DNA of 64,000 bases from Palleronia pontilimi (GCF_016412875.1 NZ_JAEKPD010000010.1:62001-126000); one strand, 5' to 3'; counted from the first letter of the stretch, positions 41,442 through 50,412 are shown. Numbers and translations are program-made. Notes: generated by a model from the sequence alone, not told the origin.

Positions 41442-42737
41442 TCAGGTTACGGCGCGCAACTGTTGCCGTGGGGCCGCTCGGCCCAGGGCCAGCGCGGCGT
41501 AAGGGTCGTCCGGGGCGAGCATCATGTCAACCACCTGTCTGAGCAATTGCCGACGGCCCTTCGCCGAATAGAACGACCCCGCGATCTGGCTGGTTTCCAA
41601 CAGGAACTGGCGATAATCGCGATAGGCCCGCGCGTCGGGACGGGTGGGCGTCGCGAAAAAAACGGGCAGCGGCTGGGTCGAGACGAATTCGGGCTTGGCA
41701 TAGACCGCAGCGCCGAACACCTTCAGCGGAAGTCCGCGCCACAGCACCTGCTGGGCGGCGGTGGAATTCACGGTGACGGCCGAGCGGGCATGGTCCAGAA
41801 GCTGCGCCAATTTCCCGCCGCGGACGTAGTGGACGCGGGAGGTGACGCCGAGTTCGCGCGCCAGCGACCGGATATGGCTGCGCAAATCGATCCGTCCGTC
41901 TTCCAGGGGGTGCGCCTTGAAGACCAGATGGTGGTGGCCCGGCGCACCTTGGGCGAACTGGGTGACGACCTGGTCCAGGAAGTCGGTGATCGTGTCGAAA
42001 GGCGAGTGGCTTTGGAAGTTGCTGTCATGTTCGAGCTGCAGCAACGCCAGGTGATAGGGAAAGCCGCCGTTCTTCACGCGCCAGGTGGCCACCACCCGGT
42101 CAGCCCAGAGCGCCGGCATCAGCAACAGCCGCTTGAGGTAGAGCCGGAATTCGGCCCGCACATCCAGCGCGCGGTGGGGCTGGAACCCGGCATAGGCGCG
42201 GTTCAACAACAGGACGTAGGCGTGATAGGCGGCGCCGTAGAATACGTGCTGGCGCATGTCGCCCCAATGGGCGGGCGCTTCTGGCTGGTCTGTCGTGGTG
42301 TCGGCCAGGATCTTTTGCATCTGCGGCAGGCCCAGATCCATCAGCGCCGAGTTCCCGTTCGAGCCGTCCCGCTCGTAGGTGACCCAGTAGGGACGCAGGT
42401 AGCCTTCCTCGAAGACGTGGATCGTCAGGTCGCGCGCGCGGGCGATCCGGACCGCTTCGGCGTGGATGCGGCGGGTATCGCCGTAAAGCACGATGTCGGT
42501 GATGGCGTGCTCGTCCAGAAGGGCGGCGCACCTGTCGGACCATGCCTCGGGCGGGCCTTGGAACGGAATGAAGCTGGCGGAATCGGACCAGAAGGCCTGG
42601 TCGCCGCGATTGAAGCCCACGCGCCAGCAGCGCGCGCCCGCCAAGGTCAGCATCTGGCCCAGCTTTGAGAAGAACGGCCCGTGCGGCCCCTGCAGGAACA
42701 GGAAGCGCCGCGTGGTGTCGGGTCGGGGCGTCTGCAT
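41442..42737 (-). CDS. kpsS: Capsular polysaccharide beta-Kdo transferase KpsS
   Basis: KpsS adds the first Kdo to the lipid anchor of group 2-type capsules. The 431-residue protein starts with 'FLFLQGPHGPFFSKLGQML', the KpsS signature, and has 'HVFEEGYLRPYWVTYERDG', 'VVFKAHPLEDGR'-like (here HHHLVFKAHPLEDGR) and 'TVNSTAAQQVLWRGLPLKVFG' (in part VNSTAAQQVLWRG). The ATG at 42737 gives MQTPRPDTTRR; an in-frame ATG at 42749 is possible because AAGG sits directly before it. It heads the three-gene capsule unit. Confidence 0.92.
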   Translation of the reverse strand: MQTPRPDTTRRFLFLQGPHGPFFSKLGQMLTLAGARCWRVGFNRGDQAFWSDSASFIPFQGPPEAWSDRCAALLDEHAITDIVLYGDTRRIHAEAVRIARARDLTIHVFEEGYLRPYWVTYERDGSNGNSALMDLGLPQMQKILADTTTDQPEAPAHWGDMRQHVFYGAAYHAYVLLLNRAYAGFQPHRALDVRAEFRLYLKRLLLMPALWADRVVATWRVKNGGFPYHLALLQLEHDSNFQSHSPFDTITDFLDQVVTQFAQGAPGHHHLVFKAHPLEDGRIDLRSHIRSLARELGVTSRVHYVRGGKLAQLLDHARSAVTVNSTAAQQVLWRGLPLKVFGAAVYAKPEFVSTQPLPVFFATPTRPDARAYRDYRQFLLETSQIAGSFYSAKGRRQLLRQVVDMMLAPDDPYAALALGRAAPRQQLRAVT

Positions 42738-42870
42738 GGGTGTCGGCATCCTTGCGCGGCTATAGCCGGGGAAGGAAAGCATGAAAAGGTGGCCAATCCG
42801 TGACCGCAGGCTTGAGCCACGGCACGGGGCGGGCCATATGCCGGGGAACACGAAGCCAGGGAGAGATGCC

Positions 42871-43473
42871 ATGTTCACCGGACTGATCACGGATGTGGGC
42901 GAGGTGGTCGAGGTCGACCGCCCCGGCGATCTGCGCGCGAAGATCGCGACGTCCTACGACGTGTCGAGCGTGCCGCTGGGGGCATCCATCGCCTGCGACG
43001 GCGTGTGTCTGACGGTGATCGAGACGGGCCGGGATCCGCGCCCCTGGTTCGCGGTCGAGATCAGTGCCGAGACGGTGTCGAAGACCAATATCGGCGCCAC
43101 CGGCTGGGCGCCGGGCACGAAGCTGAACCTGGAACGCGCCCTGCGCGTGGGCGACGAGCTGGGCGGGCATATCGTGTCGGGCCACGTGGACGGCGTGGCG
43201 CATGTGACGGCAATGCAAGACGTGGACGGCTCGACCCGCTACACCGTCGACGCGCCGTCCAAGCTGGCGAAGTTCATCGCGCCCAAGGGCTCGATCGCGC
43301 TGAATGGCACGTCGCTGACGGTGAACGAGGTCGACGGCACGACTTTCGGTGTCAACCTGATCCCCCACACCAAGCAGGTGACGACCTGGGGCCAGGTGAA
43401 GACGGGCGATCCGCTGAACATCGAGATCGACACCATGGCGCGCTACGTGGCGCGGCTGAGCGAGATGGGTTGA
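42871..43473 (+). CDS. ribE: Riboflavin synthase alpha chain
   Basis: The enzyme dismutates 6,7-dimethyl-8-ribityllumazine to riboflavin. The 200-residue protein has the expected two lumazine-binding repeats: 'MFTGLITDVGEV' with 'ACDGVCLTV' in the first (1-95), and 'GGHIVSGHVDGVAHV' with 'ALNGTSLTVNEV' in the second (96-200). GGGAGA precedes the ATG. It is separated from ribD by about 4.6 kb of oppositely oriented capsule genes. No FMN riboswitch is visible in the 133 nt upstream. A large palindromic element follows the stop. Confidence 0.95.
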   Translation: MFTGLITDVGEVVEVDRPGDLRAKIATSYDVSSVPLGASIACDGVCLTVIETGRDPRPWFAVEISAETVSKTNIGATGWAPGTKLNLERALRVGDELGGHIVSGHVDGVAHVTAMQDVDGSTRYTVDAPSKLAKFIAPKGSIALNGTSLTVNEVDGTTFGVNLIPHTKQVTTWGQVKTGDPLNIEIDTMARYVARLSEMG

Positions 43474-43481
43474 CCGCGCGA

Positions 43482-43536
43482 GGGGGCCGATTTTCTTGAG
43501 AAAATCGTGACGGAATTCTCGAGAATTCCGGCCCCC
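43482..43536. repeat. Compound palindrome (three-stem cruciform) between ribE and pgk, likely bidirectional terminator
   Basis: GGGGGCC (43482-43488) pairs with GGCCCCC (43530-43536). Inside lie two further palindromes: GATTTTC (43489-43495) with GAAAATC (43500-43506), and the perfect 18-bp palindrome GGAATTCTCGAGAATTCC (43512-43529). As RNA it folds as a three-way junction on either strand. It sits between the convergent ends of ribE and pgk. A related hairpin (GATTTTTC-GGC-GAAAAATC) occurs at 50392-50412. Confidence 0.75.
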
Positions 43537-44714
43537 TAGCCGCCGAGGGCCGCCACGCCGGGCAGCGTCTTGCCCTCCATCCATTCCAGGAACGCGCCTC
43601 CGGCGCTGGAGATATAGGTGAAATCGTCCGCCGCTTCGGCCTTGTTCAGCGCCGCGACCGTATCCCCGCCGCCCGCGACCGAGACCAGCTTGCCCGCCTT
43701 CGTCCGATCGGCGGCCATGCGCGCGGCCTGGTTGGTCGCGGTGTCGAAGGGGGCGATTTCGAAGGCACCCAAGGGGCCATTCCAGATCAGCGTCTTGCAG
43801 TTCGACATGGCCTTGCCGATGCGCTCGACGCTATCGGGCCCGGTGTCGAGGATCATCGCGTCCGCCGGGCAGGCATCGGCGGGCACCACTTCGCTGGCCG
43901 CGCCCGCCTTGAACTCGCGCGCCACGACCACGTCGTGGGGCAACAGGATCTCGCATCCGACTTCGTCCGCTTTCGCCAGGATGTCGCGCGCGGTGTCGGT
44001 CATGTCGTGCTCGGCCAGCGACTTGCCTACGTCATGGCCCAGCGCGGCCAGGAAGGTGTTGGCCATGCCGCCGCCGATCACCAGGTGGTTCACCTTGCGC
44101 ACCAGGTTGGCCAGGAGGTCGATCTTGGTCGAGACCTTCGCGCCGCCCACGACCGCCATCAGCGGCCGAGCGGGATTGCCGAGCGCCCGTTCCAGTGCGT
44201 GAAGTTCCTCGGCCATGAGGCGTCCCGCGCAGGCGGGCAGCAGGTGGGCGATCGCCTCGGTGCTGGAATGGGCACGGTGCGCGGCGGAAAACGCGTCGTT
44301 CACGTAGATGTCGCCGAGCGAGGCCAGCCGCTTGGCGAAGCCTGCGTCGTTCTTCTCTTCGCCGGGATTGAAGCGGGTGTTTTCCAGCAGCGCCACGTCG
44401 CCCGGCGCGAGCTTGCCCACCCGGTCGCCGTAATCGCCGTCGATGAAGGTCACGTCCTGGCCCAGTGCCTGCGACAGGGCGGGCACGATCTGGCCCAGCG
44501 ACATCTCGGGCACGACCTTGCCCTTGGGCCGGTCGAAATGGGCCAGCAGGATCGGGATGCCGCCCGCGGACTGGATGTCCTTGATGGTGGGCACGATGCG
44601 GTCGATGCGCGTGGTGTCGGTCACGCGGCCGTCTTCCACGGGGACGTTCACGTCCACGCGCACCAGCACGCGCTTGCCGTCCAGGTCCATGTCGTCGAGT
44701 GTCTTCCAGCCCAT
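43536..44714 (-). CDS. pgk: Phosphoglycerate kinase
   Basis: PGK interconverts 1,3-bisphosphoglycerate and 3-phosphoglycerate with ADP/ATP. The 392-residue protein has the N-terminal signature '[19 protein letters not shown]' (in part [11 protein letters not shown]), '[11 protein letters not shown]' for substrate, '[11 protein letters not shown]' in the hinge region, and 'WNGPLGAFE' with '[11 protein letters not shown]' for nucleotide binding. In the substrate loop the usual 'SHLGRP' reads 'AHFDRP', common in alphaproteobacteria. AGGGAG lies 8 nt before the ATG. The TAG stop overlaps the end of the palindromic element. Confidence 0.97.
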   Translation of the reverse strand: MGWKTLDDMDLDGKRVLVRVDVNVPVEDGRVTDTTRIDRIVPTIKDIQSAGGIPILLAHFDRPKGKVVPEMSLGQIVPALSQALGQDVTFIDGDYGDRVGKLAPGDVALLENTRFNPGEEKNDAGFAKRLASLGDIYVNDAFSAAHRAHSSTEAIAHLLPACAGRLMAEELHALERALGNPARPLMAVVGGAKVSTKIDLLANLVRKVNHLVIGGGMANTFLAALGHDVGKSLAEHDMTDTARDILAKADEVGCEILLPHDVVVAREFKAGAASEVVPADACPADAMILDTGPDSVERIGKAMSNCKTLIWNGPLGAFEIAPFDTATNQAARMAADRTKAGKLVSVAGGGDTVAALNKAEAADDFTYISSAGGAFLEWMEGKTLPGVAALGG

Positions 44715-44855
44715 GCCTGCGTCTCCCTGTGTCGCGTCTGCCCGTTCATCGCGTGAACGTGCTCGGCGCGCAACCGCAAGCCGCGGGGTTTCGGCTTTTC
44801 ACCGCTGGGCGCTGGGCATAGAGTTCGCGCCAAATCCCATTCCGCAGGAGGAAAC

Positions 44856-45362
44856 ATGGCCGAGATCAAGGATCCCGAGAACACCATCATCATCGAGCTG
44901 AAGGACGGCCCCGTCCATATCGAGCTGCTGCCCGACGTGGCGCCCAAGCATGTCGAGCGGATGAAGGAACTGGCCCGCGCCGGTGCCTATGACAACGTCG
45001 TCTTCCACCGCGTGATCGACGGTTTCATGGCGCAGACCGGCGATGTGGCCAACGGCAATGCCGAGGATAATTTCGACATCCGCCGGGCGGGCACCGGCGG
45101 CTCGGAGCATCCCGATCTGCCCGCCGAGTTCTCGAAGCTGCCCCATGACCGGGGCACGATCGGGGCCGCGCGCTCGGCCAACCCCAACTCGGCCAATTCG
45201 CAGTTCTTCATCAACTTCAGCGACAACCATTTCCTGAACGGCCAATACACCGTCTATGGCCGCGTCATTTCCGGGATGGAGCATGTGGACAAGATCACCC
45301 GCGGCGAGCCGCCGATGAACCCGGACCGGATGCAGTCGGTCAAGGTGGCCGCCGATGCGTAG
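44856..45362 (+). CDS. Cytoplasmic peptidyl-prolyl cis-trans isomerase (cyclophilin)
   Basis: A 168-residue cyclophilin without signal peptide, so cytoplasmic. Active-site stretches are 'VVFHRVIDGFMAQTGD' (with the catalytic Arg), 'NSANSQFFINFSDNHFLNGQYTVYGRV' (in part SQFFINFSDN, LNGQYTVYG). The bacterial-type insertion 'GSEHPDLPAEFS' is present. It catalyses proline isomerisation during folding. It overlaps the next gene, an exported paralogue, by 8 nt, so both are co-translated. Confidence 0.94.
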   Translation: MAEIKDPENTIIIELKDGPVHIELLPDVAPKHVERMKELARAGAYDNVVFHRVIDGFMAQTGDVANGNAEDNFDIRRAGTGGSEHPDLPAEFSKLPHDRGTIGAARSANPNSANSQFFINFSDNHFLNGQYTVYGRVISGMEHVDKITRGEPPMNPDRMQSVKVAADA

Positions 45363-45885
45363 CCTGGCACTTGTCGGCGTCCTGCTGGCGTCCCCGGCGC
45401 TGGCGACGGGCATCGAGATCGAGCTGGGCGGCGGCGTGACCGGCACCGTCGCGATCGAGCTGTTCGAGGATGTCGCCCCCAACCATGTCGAACGGATCGC
45501 CGCGCTGGCCGAAAGCGGGGCCTATGACGACGTGGTCTTCCACCGCGTCATCGACGGCTTCATGGCGCAGACCGGCGACGTGCAGTTCGGAAAGATGGGC
45601 GGCGACATGGCCCGCGCGGGCTACGGCGGGTCGGACCTGCCGGACCTGGAGCAGGAGTTTTCCGACCGGCCGTTCGAGCGCGGCGTCGTCGGCATGGCGC
45701 GTTCGGGCAATTCGGTGGACAGCGCCAATTCGCAGTTCTTCATCATGTTCCAGCCCGCCCCGCACCTGAACGGCGACTACACGGTCGTCGGCGAAGTTAC
45801 TTCGGGGATGGAGGCGATCGACCAGATCCCGGTGACGGGGCAGGGCGATACGGTCGTCATGCAGGACGTGACCGTCATCGAGTGA
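45355..45885 (+). CDS. Periplasmic peptidyl-prolyl cis-trans isomerase (cyclophilin)
   Basis: A 176-residue cyclophilin with a signal peptide (MRSLALVGVLLASPALA), so probably periplasmic. It shares 'VVFHRVIDGFMAQTGDV' and 'SANSQFFIMFQPAPHLNGDYTVVGEV' (in part SQFFIMFQ, LNGDYTVVG) with the preceding gene. The pair clearly arose by tandem duplication, with one copy gaining export. A GC-rich hairpin without T tract follows at 45900-45922 and may slow transcription before the next gene. Confidence 0.93.
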   Translation: MRSLALVGVLLASPALATGIEIELGGGVTGTVAIELFEDVAPNHVERIAALAESGAYDDVVFHRVIDGFMAQTGDVQFGKMGGDMARAGYGGSDLPDLEQEFSDRPFERGVVGMARSGNSVDSANSQFFIMFQPAPHLNGDYTVVGEVTSGMEAIDQIPVTGQGDTVVMQDVTVIE

Positions 45886-45958
45886 TCTGACACTTGCGTG
45901 AGGCGGCTTGTCGGGCCGCCTCGCACCGCGCGATGCTTCGTGTGACGGAGGATCGCGC

Positions 45959-46918
45959 ATGCTGAAACGCCTGATGCTGCTACTGGCGCTGGCCACCCCT
46001 GTGCAGGCCAGCCCCGATATCTGGTCGCGCGAATGGCCGGACACCGACTTTTCCCAGACAACCGTGACGGACTGGTCCGAAATCAGGTCCGGCGGGCCGG
46101 GCAAGGACGGCATCCCGGCGATCCACGATCCCCGCTTCGCGCCCGTCGACACGGTGCAGGACCTCGATCCGCGAGAGCCGGTGCTGTCGCTGGCGCTGGA
46201 AGGCGAGACGCCGCGCGCCTATCCGATCCGGTACCTGATGTGGCATGAAATCGTGAACGATAGGATTGGCGACATGCCGGTGGCGGTGACGTTCTGTCCG
46301 CTGTGCAATTCCGGCAAGATCTTCGACCGGCGCGTGGACGGACGACTGCTGAGCTTCGGCGTGACCGGCAAGCTGCGCTATTCGGACATGGTGATGTACG
46401 ACCGCGAGACGCAAAGCTGGTGGCAACAGGCGGTCGGACGCGGCATCGTCGGCGAGATGACCGGCGCGCGGCTGACTGATCTGGCGGGCGTCATGGAAAG
46501 CTGGGAGCAATACCGCGACGCGCATCCCGACGGGCTGGTCATGCTGTCGCCCGGCTTCGCGCGCGATTACGGCCGCAACCCCTATGTGAACTACGATAGC
46601 GCGGCGCGGCCGTTCCTTTACGATGGCGATCCGCCGCCGCACGGGATCGCGCCGCTGGCGCGGGTCGTCGCCGTCGGGGGCCGTGCCTGGCCGCTGGAAC
46701 GGGTGCGCGCGGCGGGACGGATCGAGGAGGCGGGCGTGCGGCTTTCCTGGGAAGAAGGCCAGGCCTCGGCGCTGGATACGGGCCGGATCGGGCAGGGGCG
46801 CGAGGTCGGGACCGTCCGGGTGGTGGACGATGCGGGCATGAAGCTGCCCTACGACGTGATGTTCGCCTTTGCCTTCGACGCGTTCTTCCCCGACGGGCAG
46901 TGGATGCTCGGCCGCTAG
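45959..46918 (+). CDS. Exported DUF3179 family protein
   Basis: A 319-residue protein with a signal peptide ([17 protein letters not shown]). The DUF3179 core includes '[16 protein letters not shown]', '[13 protein letters not shown]' with a CxxC pair (C113 and C116 region), '[19 protein letters not shown]' and 'RNPYVNYDS'. The family occurs in diverse bacteria and archaea; the CPLC pair suggests redox or metal binding, but the function is unknown. GGAGG lies 8 nt before the ATG. Its stop is shared with the convergent selO stop by CTAG (46915-46918). Confidence 0.88.
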   Translation: MLKRLMLLLALATPVQASPDIWSREWPDTDFSQTTVTDWSEIRSGGPGKDGIPAIHDPRFAPVDTVQDLDPREPVLSLALEGETPRAYPIRYLMWHEIVNDRIGDMPVAVTFCPLCNSGKIFDRRVDGRLLSFGVTGKLRYSDMVMYDRETQSWWQQAVGRGIVGEMTGARLTDLAGVMESWEQYRDAHPDGLVMLSPGFARDYGRNPYVNYDSAARPFLYDGDPPPHGIAPLARVVAVGGRAWPLERVRAAGRIEEAGVRLSWEEGQASALDTGRIGQGREVGTVRVVDDAGMKLPYDVMFAFAFDAFFPDGQWMLGR

Positions 46919-48330
46919 GTGCCGCAGAACGTGGCTTGCACGACCTCGTCCGGCGCGGGCGGCTCGCGGAAGTCGGGATGATCCGTGAACGGTGTCTTCA
47001 GCGCCGCGTGAAGCGCGTGGAACGGCGCAAGATCGTCCGCAAGTGCGGCTTGGATGACCTCTTCGATGCGGTGGTTGCGCGGAATGATCGCGGGATTGAC
47101 GCGGTCCAGGTCGGGCGCGATGTCGGGCCGGTCGTCGCCTCTGCGACGGTTCCACAGCTCGGCCCATTGATCGAACATCGCGGGGTCGCTGAACTGCGAA
47201 CGCGCGGCGCCGTCCGCCAGCCCGCGGAAGGTCAACGTGAAATCGGCCTGGCCCGCCGCCATCCTGTCCAGTAGCGATCCGATCAGGTCCGCGTCGCCAT
47301 CCCGCGGGGTATGCAGCCCCAGCTTGGCGCGAAACAGCGCCAGCCAGTGATCTCCGAAGCGGGTGGGGAAGGCGTGGATCATGGCGGTCGCGCGCTCGAT
47401 CGCCGGGGCTTCGTCGCCCAGAAGCGGAAGCAATGACGACGCCAGTTGCGCCAGGTTCCAGGCCGCGATGTCCGGCTGGCGGGCATAGGCGTAGCGGCCG
47501 AACTGGTCGATGGACGAAAACACCCGGTCGGGGTGATAGGCATCCATGAAGGCGCAGGGTCCGTAATCGATCGTGTCGCCCGCGACGCTCATGTTGTCGG
47601 TGTTCATCACGCCGTGGATGAACCCCACGCTCATCCACTTCGCCACCAGCTGCGCCTGGGCGTCGATTACCGCGTCGAGCAGCCCCCACGGGCCGTCCAC
47701 CTGCGGGTAGTGCCGCGCGATGACATGGTCCGTCAGCGCCTGCAGCGCCTCGACGTCCCCGCGGGCCGCGAAATACTGGAACGTGCCGACCCGGATATGC
47801 GAGCGCGCGACACGGGTCAGCACCGCCCCCGGAAACGGCGCTTCGCGCAGGACCGCGTCGCCGGTGGCGATGGCCGTCAGGGCGCGGGTGGTGGGAATAC
47901 CCAGTGCGTGCATCGCCTCGCTGACCAGGTATTCGCGCAGCACCGGGCCCAGCCAAGCGCGCCCGTCGCCGCCCCGGCTGAACGGCGTGCGGCCCGCGCC
48001 CTTCAGCTGCAGGTCGACCCGGCCAAGGGGGGTGTCGAGCTCGCCCAGCAGCACCGCGCGCCCGTCGCCCAGCTGCGGCACCCAATTGCCGAATTGGTGC
48101 CCGGCATAGGCTTGGGCGATGGGCCGCGCGCCATCGGGGACCGCGTTGCCCGCCAGGGCCGCGATGCCGTCGGCGCTGCGAAGCTGGTCGACATCGAGCC
48201 CCAGCTCGTGCGCGAGCTCGGTGTTCAACGCCAGAAGGCGCGGTGCGGCGACGGGTGTCGGTGCCTGTTCGGCGAAGAGCCGCGCGGGCAGACGGGCGTA
48301 GGAATTGTCGAAGGGCAGGGTCAGGGTCAT
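46915..48330 (-). CDS. selO: Protein adenylyltransferase SelO (YdiU/UPF0061)
   Basis: SelO is a pseudokinase that transfers AMP to Ser, Thr or Tyr of redox proteins. The 471-residue protein has '[23 protein letters not shown]' (in part [17 protein letters not shown]), '[20 protein letters not shown]' (in part [11 protein letters not shown]), '[13 protein letters not shown]' and 'DYGPCAFMD', all strong family signatures. The C-terminus is 'ATFCGT', with Cys near the position that is selenocysteine in animal SelO. It is not a selenoprotein here. AAGGAG precedes the ATG. It is divergent from the CBS gene. Confidence 0.95.
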   Translation of the reverse strand: MTLTLPFDNSYARLPARLFAEQAPTPVAAPRLLALNTELAHELGLDVDQLRSADGIAALAGNAVPDGARPIAQAYAGHQFGNWVPQLGDGRAVLLGELDTPLGRVDLQLKGAGRTPFSRGGDGRAWLGPVLREYLVSEAMHALGIPTTRALTAIATGDAVLREAPFPGAVLTRVARSHIRVGTFQYFAARGDVEALQALTDHVIARHYPQVDGPWGLLDAVIDAQAQLVAKWMSVGFIHGVMNTDNMSVAGDTIDYGPCAFMDAYHPDRVFSSIDQFGRYAYARQPDIAAWNLAQLASSLLPLLGDEAPAIERATAMIHAFPTRFGDHWLALFRAKLGLHTPRDGDADLIGSLLDRMAAGQADFTLTFRGLADGAARSQFSDPAMFDQWAELWNRRRGDDRPDIAPDLDRVNPAIIPRNHRIEEVIQAALADDLAPFHALHAALKTPFTDHPDFREPPAPDEVVQATFCGT

Positions 48331-48445
48331 GGGCGCTCCTTGCCACAGACATGTAGGAAATGCAGTCTCGTTCGGAAAGCCTTGGACCTGTGGGCTTTTG
48401 CGCTACGTCAATTCACCAGTCAGTGACCTTATTTGGAGCCCCAAG

Positions 48446-48985
48446 ATGAAAGCCGAAGAACGCAGCGGGATGCGGATCATGGACCGGGCCGAGTACAGCT
48501 CGAAGCCCAAGCCCCTGACCATGCTGAAGGATCGCAAGGTCGAAGAGGCCGTCGCCGCCATGTGCGACAAGAATTACGGCTCGGTCATCATCGTCGACGA
48601 CCAGGACAAGGTGACCGGCGTCGTGACCGAGCGCGACATCATGCGCAAGATCGTGAACCAGGGGCGGGACGCGAAATCCACCACCCTTGGCGAGATCATG
48701 ACCGCCGACCCGCGCCTGGCGCGCGAAACGGACGATGTGGTCGACTGGCTGCGCATCATGTCGAACGAGCGGTTCCGCCGCCTGCCGGTGGTGGATTCAG
48801 AGAACCGGATCAAGGCGGTGTTCACGCAGGGCGATTTCGTCAGCTATACTTGGCCGGACCTGATCAACCAGGCCACGCAGATGACGCGCGCGTCGCTGTC
48901 GCGGAACTTCCCCACCGTGCTGATCGGCGGCGGCATCATGCTGTACACGCTGGTGATGATCGTGGTGATCGCGGTCGTTCTATAG
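48446..48985 (+). CDS. CBS-domain-pair protein with C-terminal membrane anchor
   Basis: A 179-residue protein. Two CBS motifs (about 23-80 and 85-140) carry 'GSVIIVDDQDKVTGVVTERDIMRK' (in part VTGVVTERDIMRK) and 'RRLPVVDSENRIKAVFTQGDFV' (in part RRLPVVD). A hydrophobic helix (about 157-178, TVLIGGGIMLYTLVMIVVIAV, in part MLYTLVMIVV) anchors the C-terminus. CBS pairs bind adenine nucleotides and usually regulate an enzyme or channel. Membrane anchoring is unusual for a stand-alone pair. Its stop and that of the convergent GNAT gene form the palindrome CTATAG (48980-48985). Confidence 0.88.
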   Translation: MKAEERSGMRIMDRAEYSSKPKPLTMLKDRKVEEAVAAMCDKNYGSVIIVDDQDKVTGVVTERDIMRKIVNQGRDAKSTTLGEIMTADPRLARETDDVVDWLRIMSNERFRRLPVVDSENRIKAVFTQGDFVSYTWPDLINQATQMTRASLSRNFPTVLIGGGIMLYTLVMIVVIAVVL

Positions 48986-49420
48986 CGCCAGATGCGCGTG
49001 GTTCTGCGCGGAGACCTTGAAAAGCAGGCGCCGGAACAGCTTTTCCGGCGCGCCATCGGGCAGATCGGCCTGCAGCGATGCGATCCCGCCCGCGCGCAGG
49101 GTCTTGGCAACGCTGCGCAGCGCCTCGGACGCCATTTCGCGGCCGCGCACGGGGGGCCGGATGAAAAGCTCGTCGATGCGCGCGACCATGCCGCCGTCCT
49201 GAACGGAATATCCGAACCGCAGCAGCACGTAGCCCACCGGGCTGGAGGGCGGCCCGATCAGGTAGGCGGCGCCGGGCACCTGGCCGTCCAGAAGCGGGGA
49301 CAGCGCCATGGTGCGGGCGTCGTCGTCCAGCTTGATCTTCAACTCGGCGTGGCAGGCGGCCATCAGCTTGTCGAGCTTGGGCAGGTCATCGGGCGCGGCA
49401 AGGCGCAGTTTGGCCGACAT
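48980..49420 (-). CDS. GNAT family N-acetyltransferase
   Basis: A 146-residue GNAT protein. 'LRLAAPDDLPKLDKLMAACHAE' (in part LRLAAPDDLPKL) begins the fold, and 'RIDELFIRPPVRGREMASEALRSVAK' (in part IDELFIRPPVRGREMASEAL) is the acetyl-CoA binding motif. The acceptor is unknown. AAGGAT lies before the ATG at 49420. It lies 19 nt downstream of the nucleoside hydrolase gene on the same strand and may be co-transcribed. Confidence 0.88.
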   Translation of the reverse strand: MSAKLRLAAPDDLPKLDKLMAACHAELKIKLDDDARTMALSPLLDGQVPGAAYLIGPPSSPVGYVLLRFGYSVQDGGMVARIDELFIRPPVRGREMASEALRSVAKTLRAGGIASLQADLPDGAPEKLFRRLLFKVSAQNHAHLAL

Positions 49421-49439
49421 GATGTGATCCTTCGACGGT

Positions 49440-50372
49440 TCAGGCGTAGCGGCCCAGTCGCTCGGTCAGTAGGTCGAAAAAGCCCTGCGCGTCCAGATCC
49501 CCGATGAAATGAGCGTTGGGGGGCCGGTCGGTGACGCCCCACCAGTCGGCCACGGTCATCCCGCGCGTCAGATCCGAGCGCGTTTCAATGGCGACGTTGA
49601 TCTCGCGGCCCGAGAACAGATCGGGGCGCAGGCACCAGGCGATCACGGTGGGATCGTGCAGCGGCGCGCCCAATGAGCCGTATTTCTCCTTGTCGAACCG
49701 CTCGAAGAAGTCGGTCATTTCGGCCACCGCCGTGCCCACCCTGGTGCCGAGCCCGCGGAACGCATCGTTGCGGGCTTGCGTGACCAGCGCCTTGTGGGTG
49801 ACGTCCAGCGGCAACACGGTGATCGGTGCGCCCGACTTGAAGACGATATCGGCGGCCTCGGGGTCGACGTAGATGTTGAACTCGGCCGAGGGGGTGATGT
49901 TGCCGACCTCGAAATAGGCGCCGCCCATCAGCACGATCCGGGCGATGCGCGAGGCGATATCGGGGGCTTTGTTCAGCGCCATGGCGATATTGGTGAGCGG
50001 GCCGAGCGGGCATAGCGTCACCGTGCCCGGATCATGGACCCGCAGGGTGTCGACGATCCAGTCGACCGCGTGGGCGTCCTGCAGCGCCATGGTGGGTTCG
50101 GGCAGGGTGGGCCCGTCGAGCCCGGTCTTGCCGTGGACGTGTTCGGCGGTGACGAGCGGCTGGATCAGGGGCCGGTCGCAGCCCGCGAACACCTTTATGT
50201 CGGGACGCTCGGCCAGTTCGCACACGATGCGGGCGTTCTTCGCGGTCAGCGCCAGCGGCACGTTCCCGGCGACGGCGGTGATGCCCAGCACCTCGATCTC
50301 GGGGCTGGCCAGGGCCAGCAGGATGGCGACGGCGTCGTCCTGGCCGGGATCTGTGTCGATGATGACCTTCAT
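49440..50372 (-). CDS. Inosine-uridine-preferring nucleoside hydrolase
   Basis: A 310-residue nucleoside hydrolase. The calcium-binding motif 'IIDTDPGQDDAVA' starts the protein, with 'LVTAEHVHGKTGLDG' and 'PTMALQDAHAVDWI' next. 'VLMGGAYFEVGNITPSAEFNIYVDPEAA' (in part LMGGAYFEVGN, AEFNIYVDPEAA) and 'HDPTVIAWC' complete the active site. It cleaves N-ribosidic bonds for purine and pyrimidine salvage. GGAGAG lies before the ATG at 50372. It follows the M20 peptidase gene on the minus strand with a hairpin between them. Confidence 0.94.
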   Translation of the reverse strand: MKVIIDTDPGQDDAVAILLALASPEIEVLGITAVAGNVPLALTAKNARIVCELAERPDIKVFAGCDRPLIQPLVTAEHVHGKTGLDGPTLPEPTMALQDAHAVDWIVDTLRVHDPGTVTLCPLGPLTNIAMALNKAPDIASRIARIVLMGGAYFEVGNITPSAEFNIYVDPEAADIVFKSGAPITVLPLDVTHKALVTQARNDAFRGLGTRVGTAVAEMTDFFERFDKEKYGSLGAPLHDPTVIAWCLRPDLFSGREINVAIETRSDLTRGMTVADWWGVTDRPPNAHFIGDLDAQGFFDLLTERLGRYA

Positions 50373-50391
50373 GCAAGCTCTCCGGGGGGCG

Positions 50392-50412
50392 CGATTTTTC
50401 GGCGAAAAATCG
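50392..50412 (-). repeat. Perfect 9-bp hairpin between M20 peptidase and nucleoside hydrolase
   Basis: CGATTTTTC (50392-50400) pairs with GAAAAATCG (50404-50412) around a 3-nt loop. It begins directly after the M20 stop on the minus strand and is followed by a C-rich stretch instead of a T run. It resembles the inner stem at 43489-43506, so the two may belong to a dispersed intergenic palindrome family. It could attenuate or process the transcript before the nucleoside hydrolase gene. Confidence 0.6.

Noticed and set aside
46915-48330. SelO as a possible selenoprotein
   Set aside because: The C-terminal position is a normal Cys codon, there is no in-frame UGA and no SECIS-like hairpin near it.
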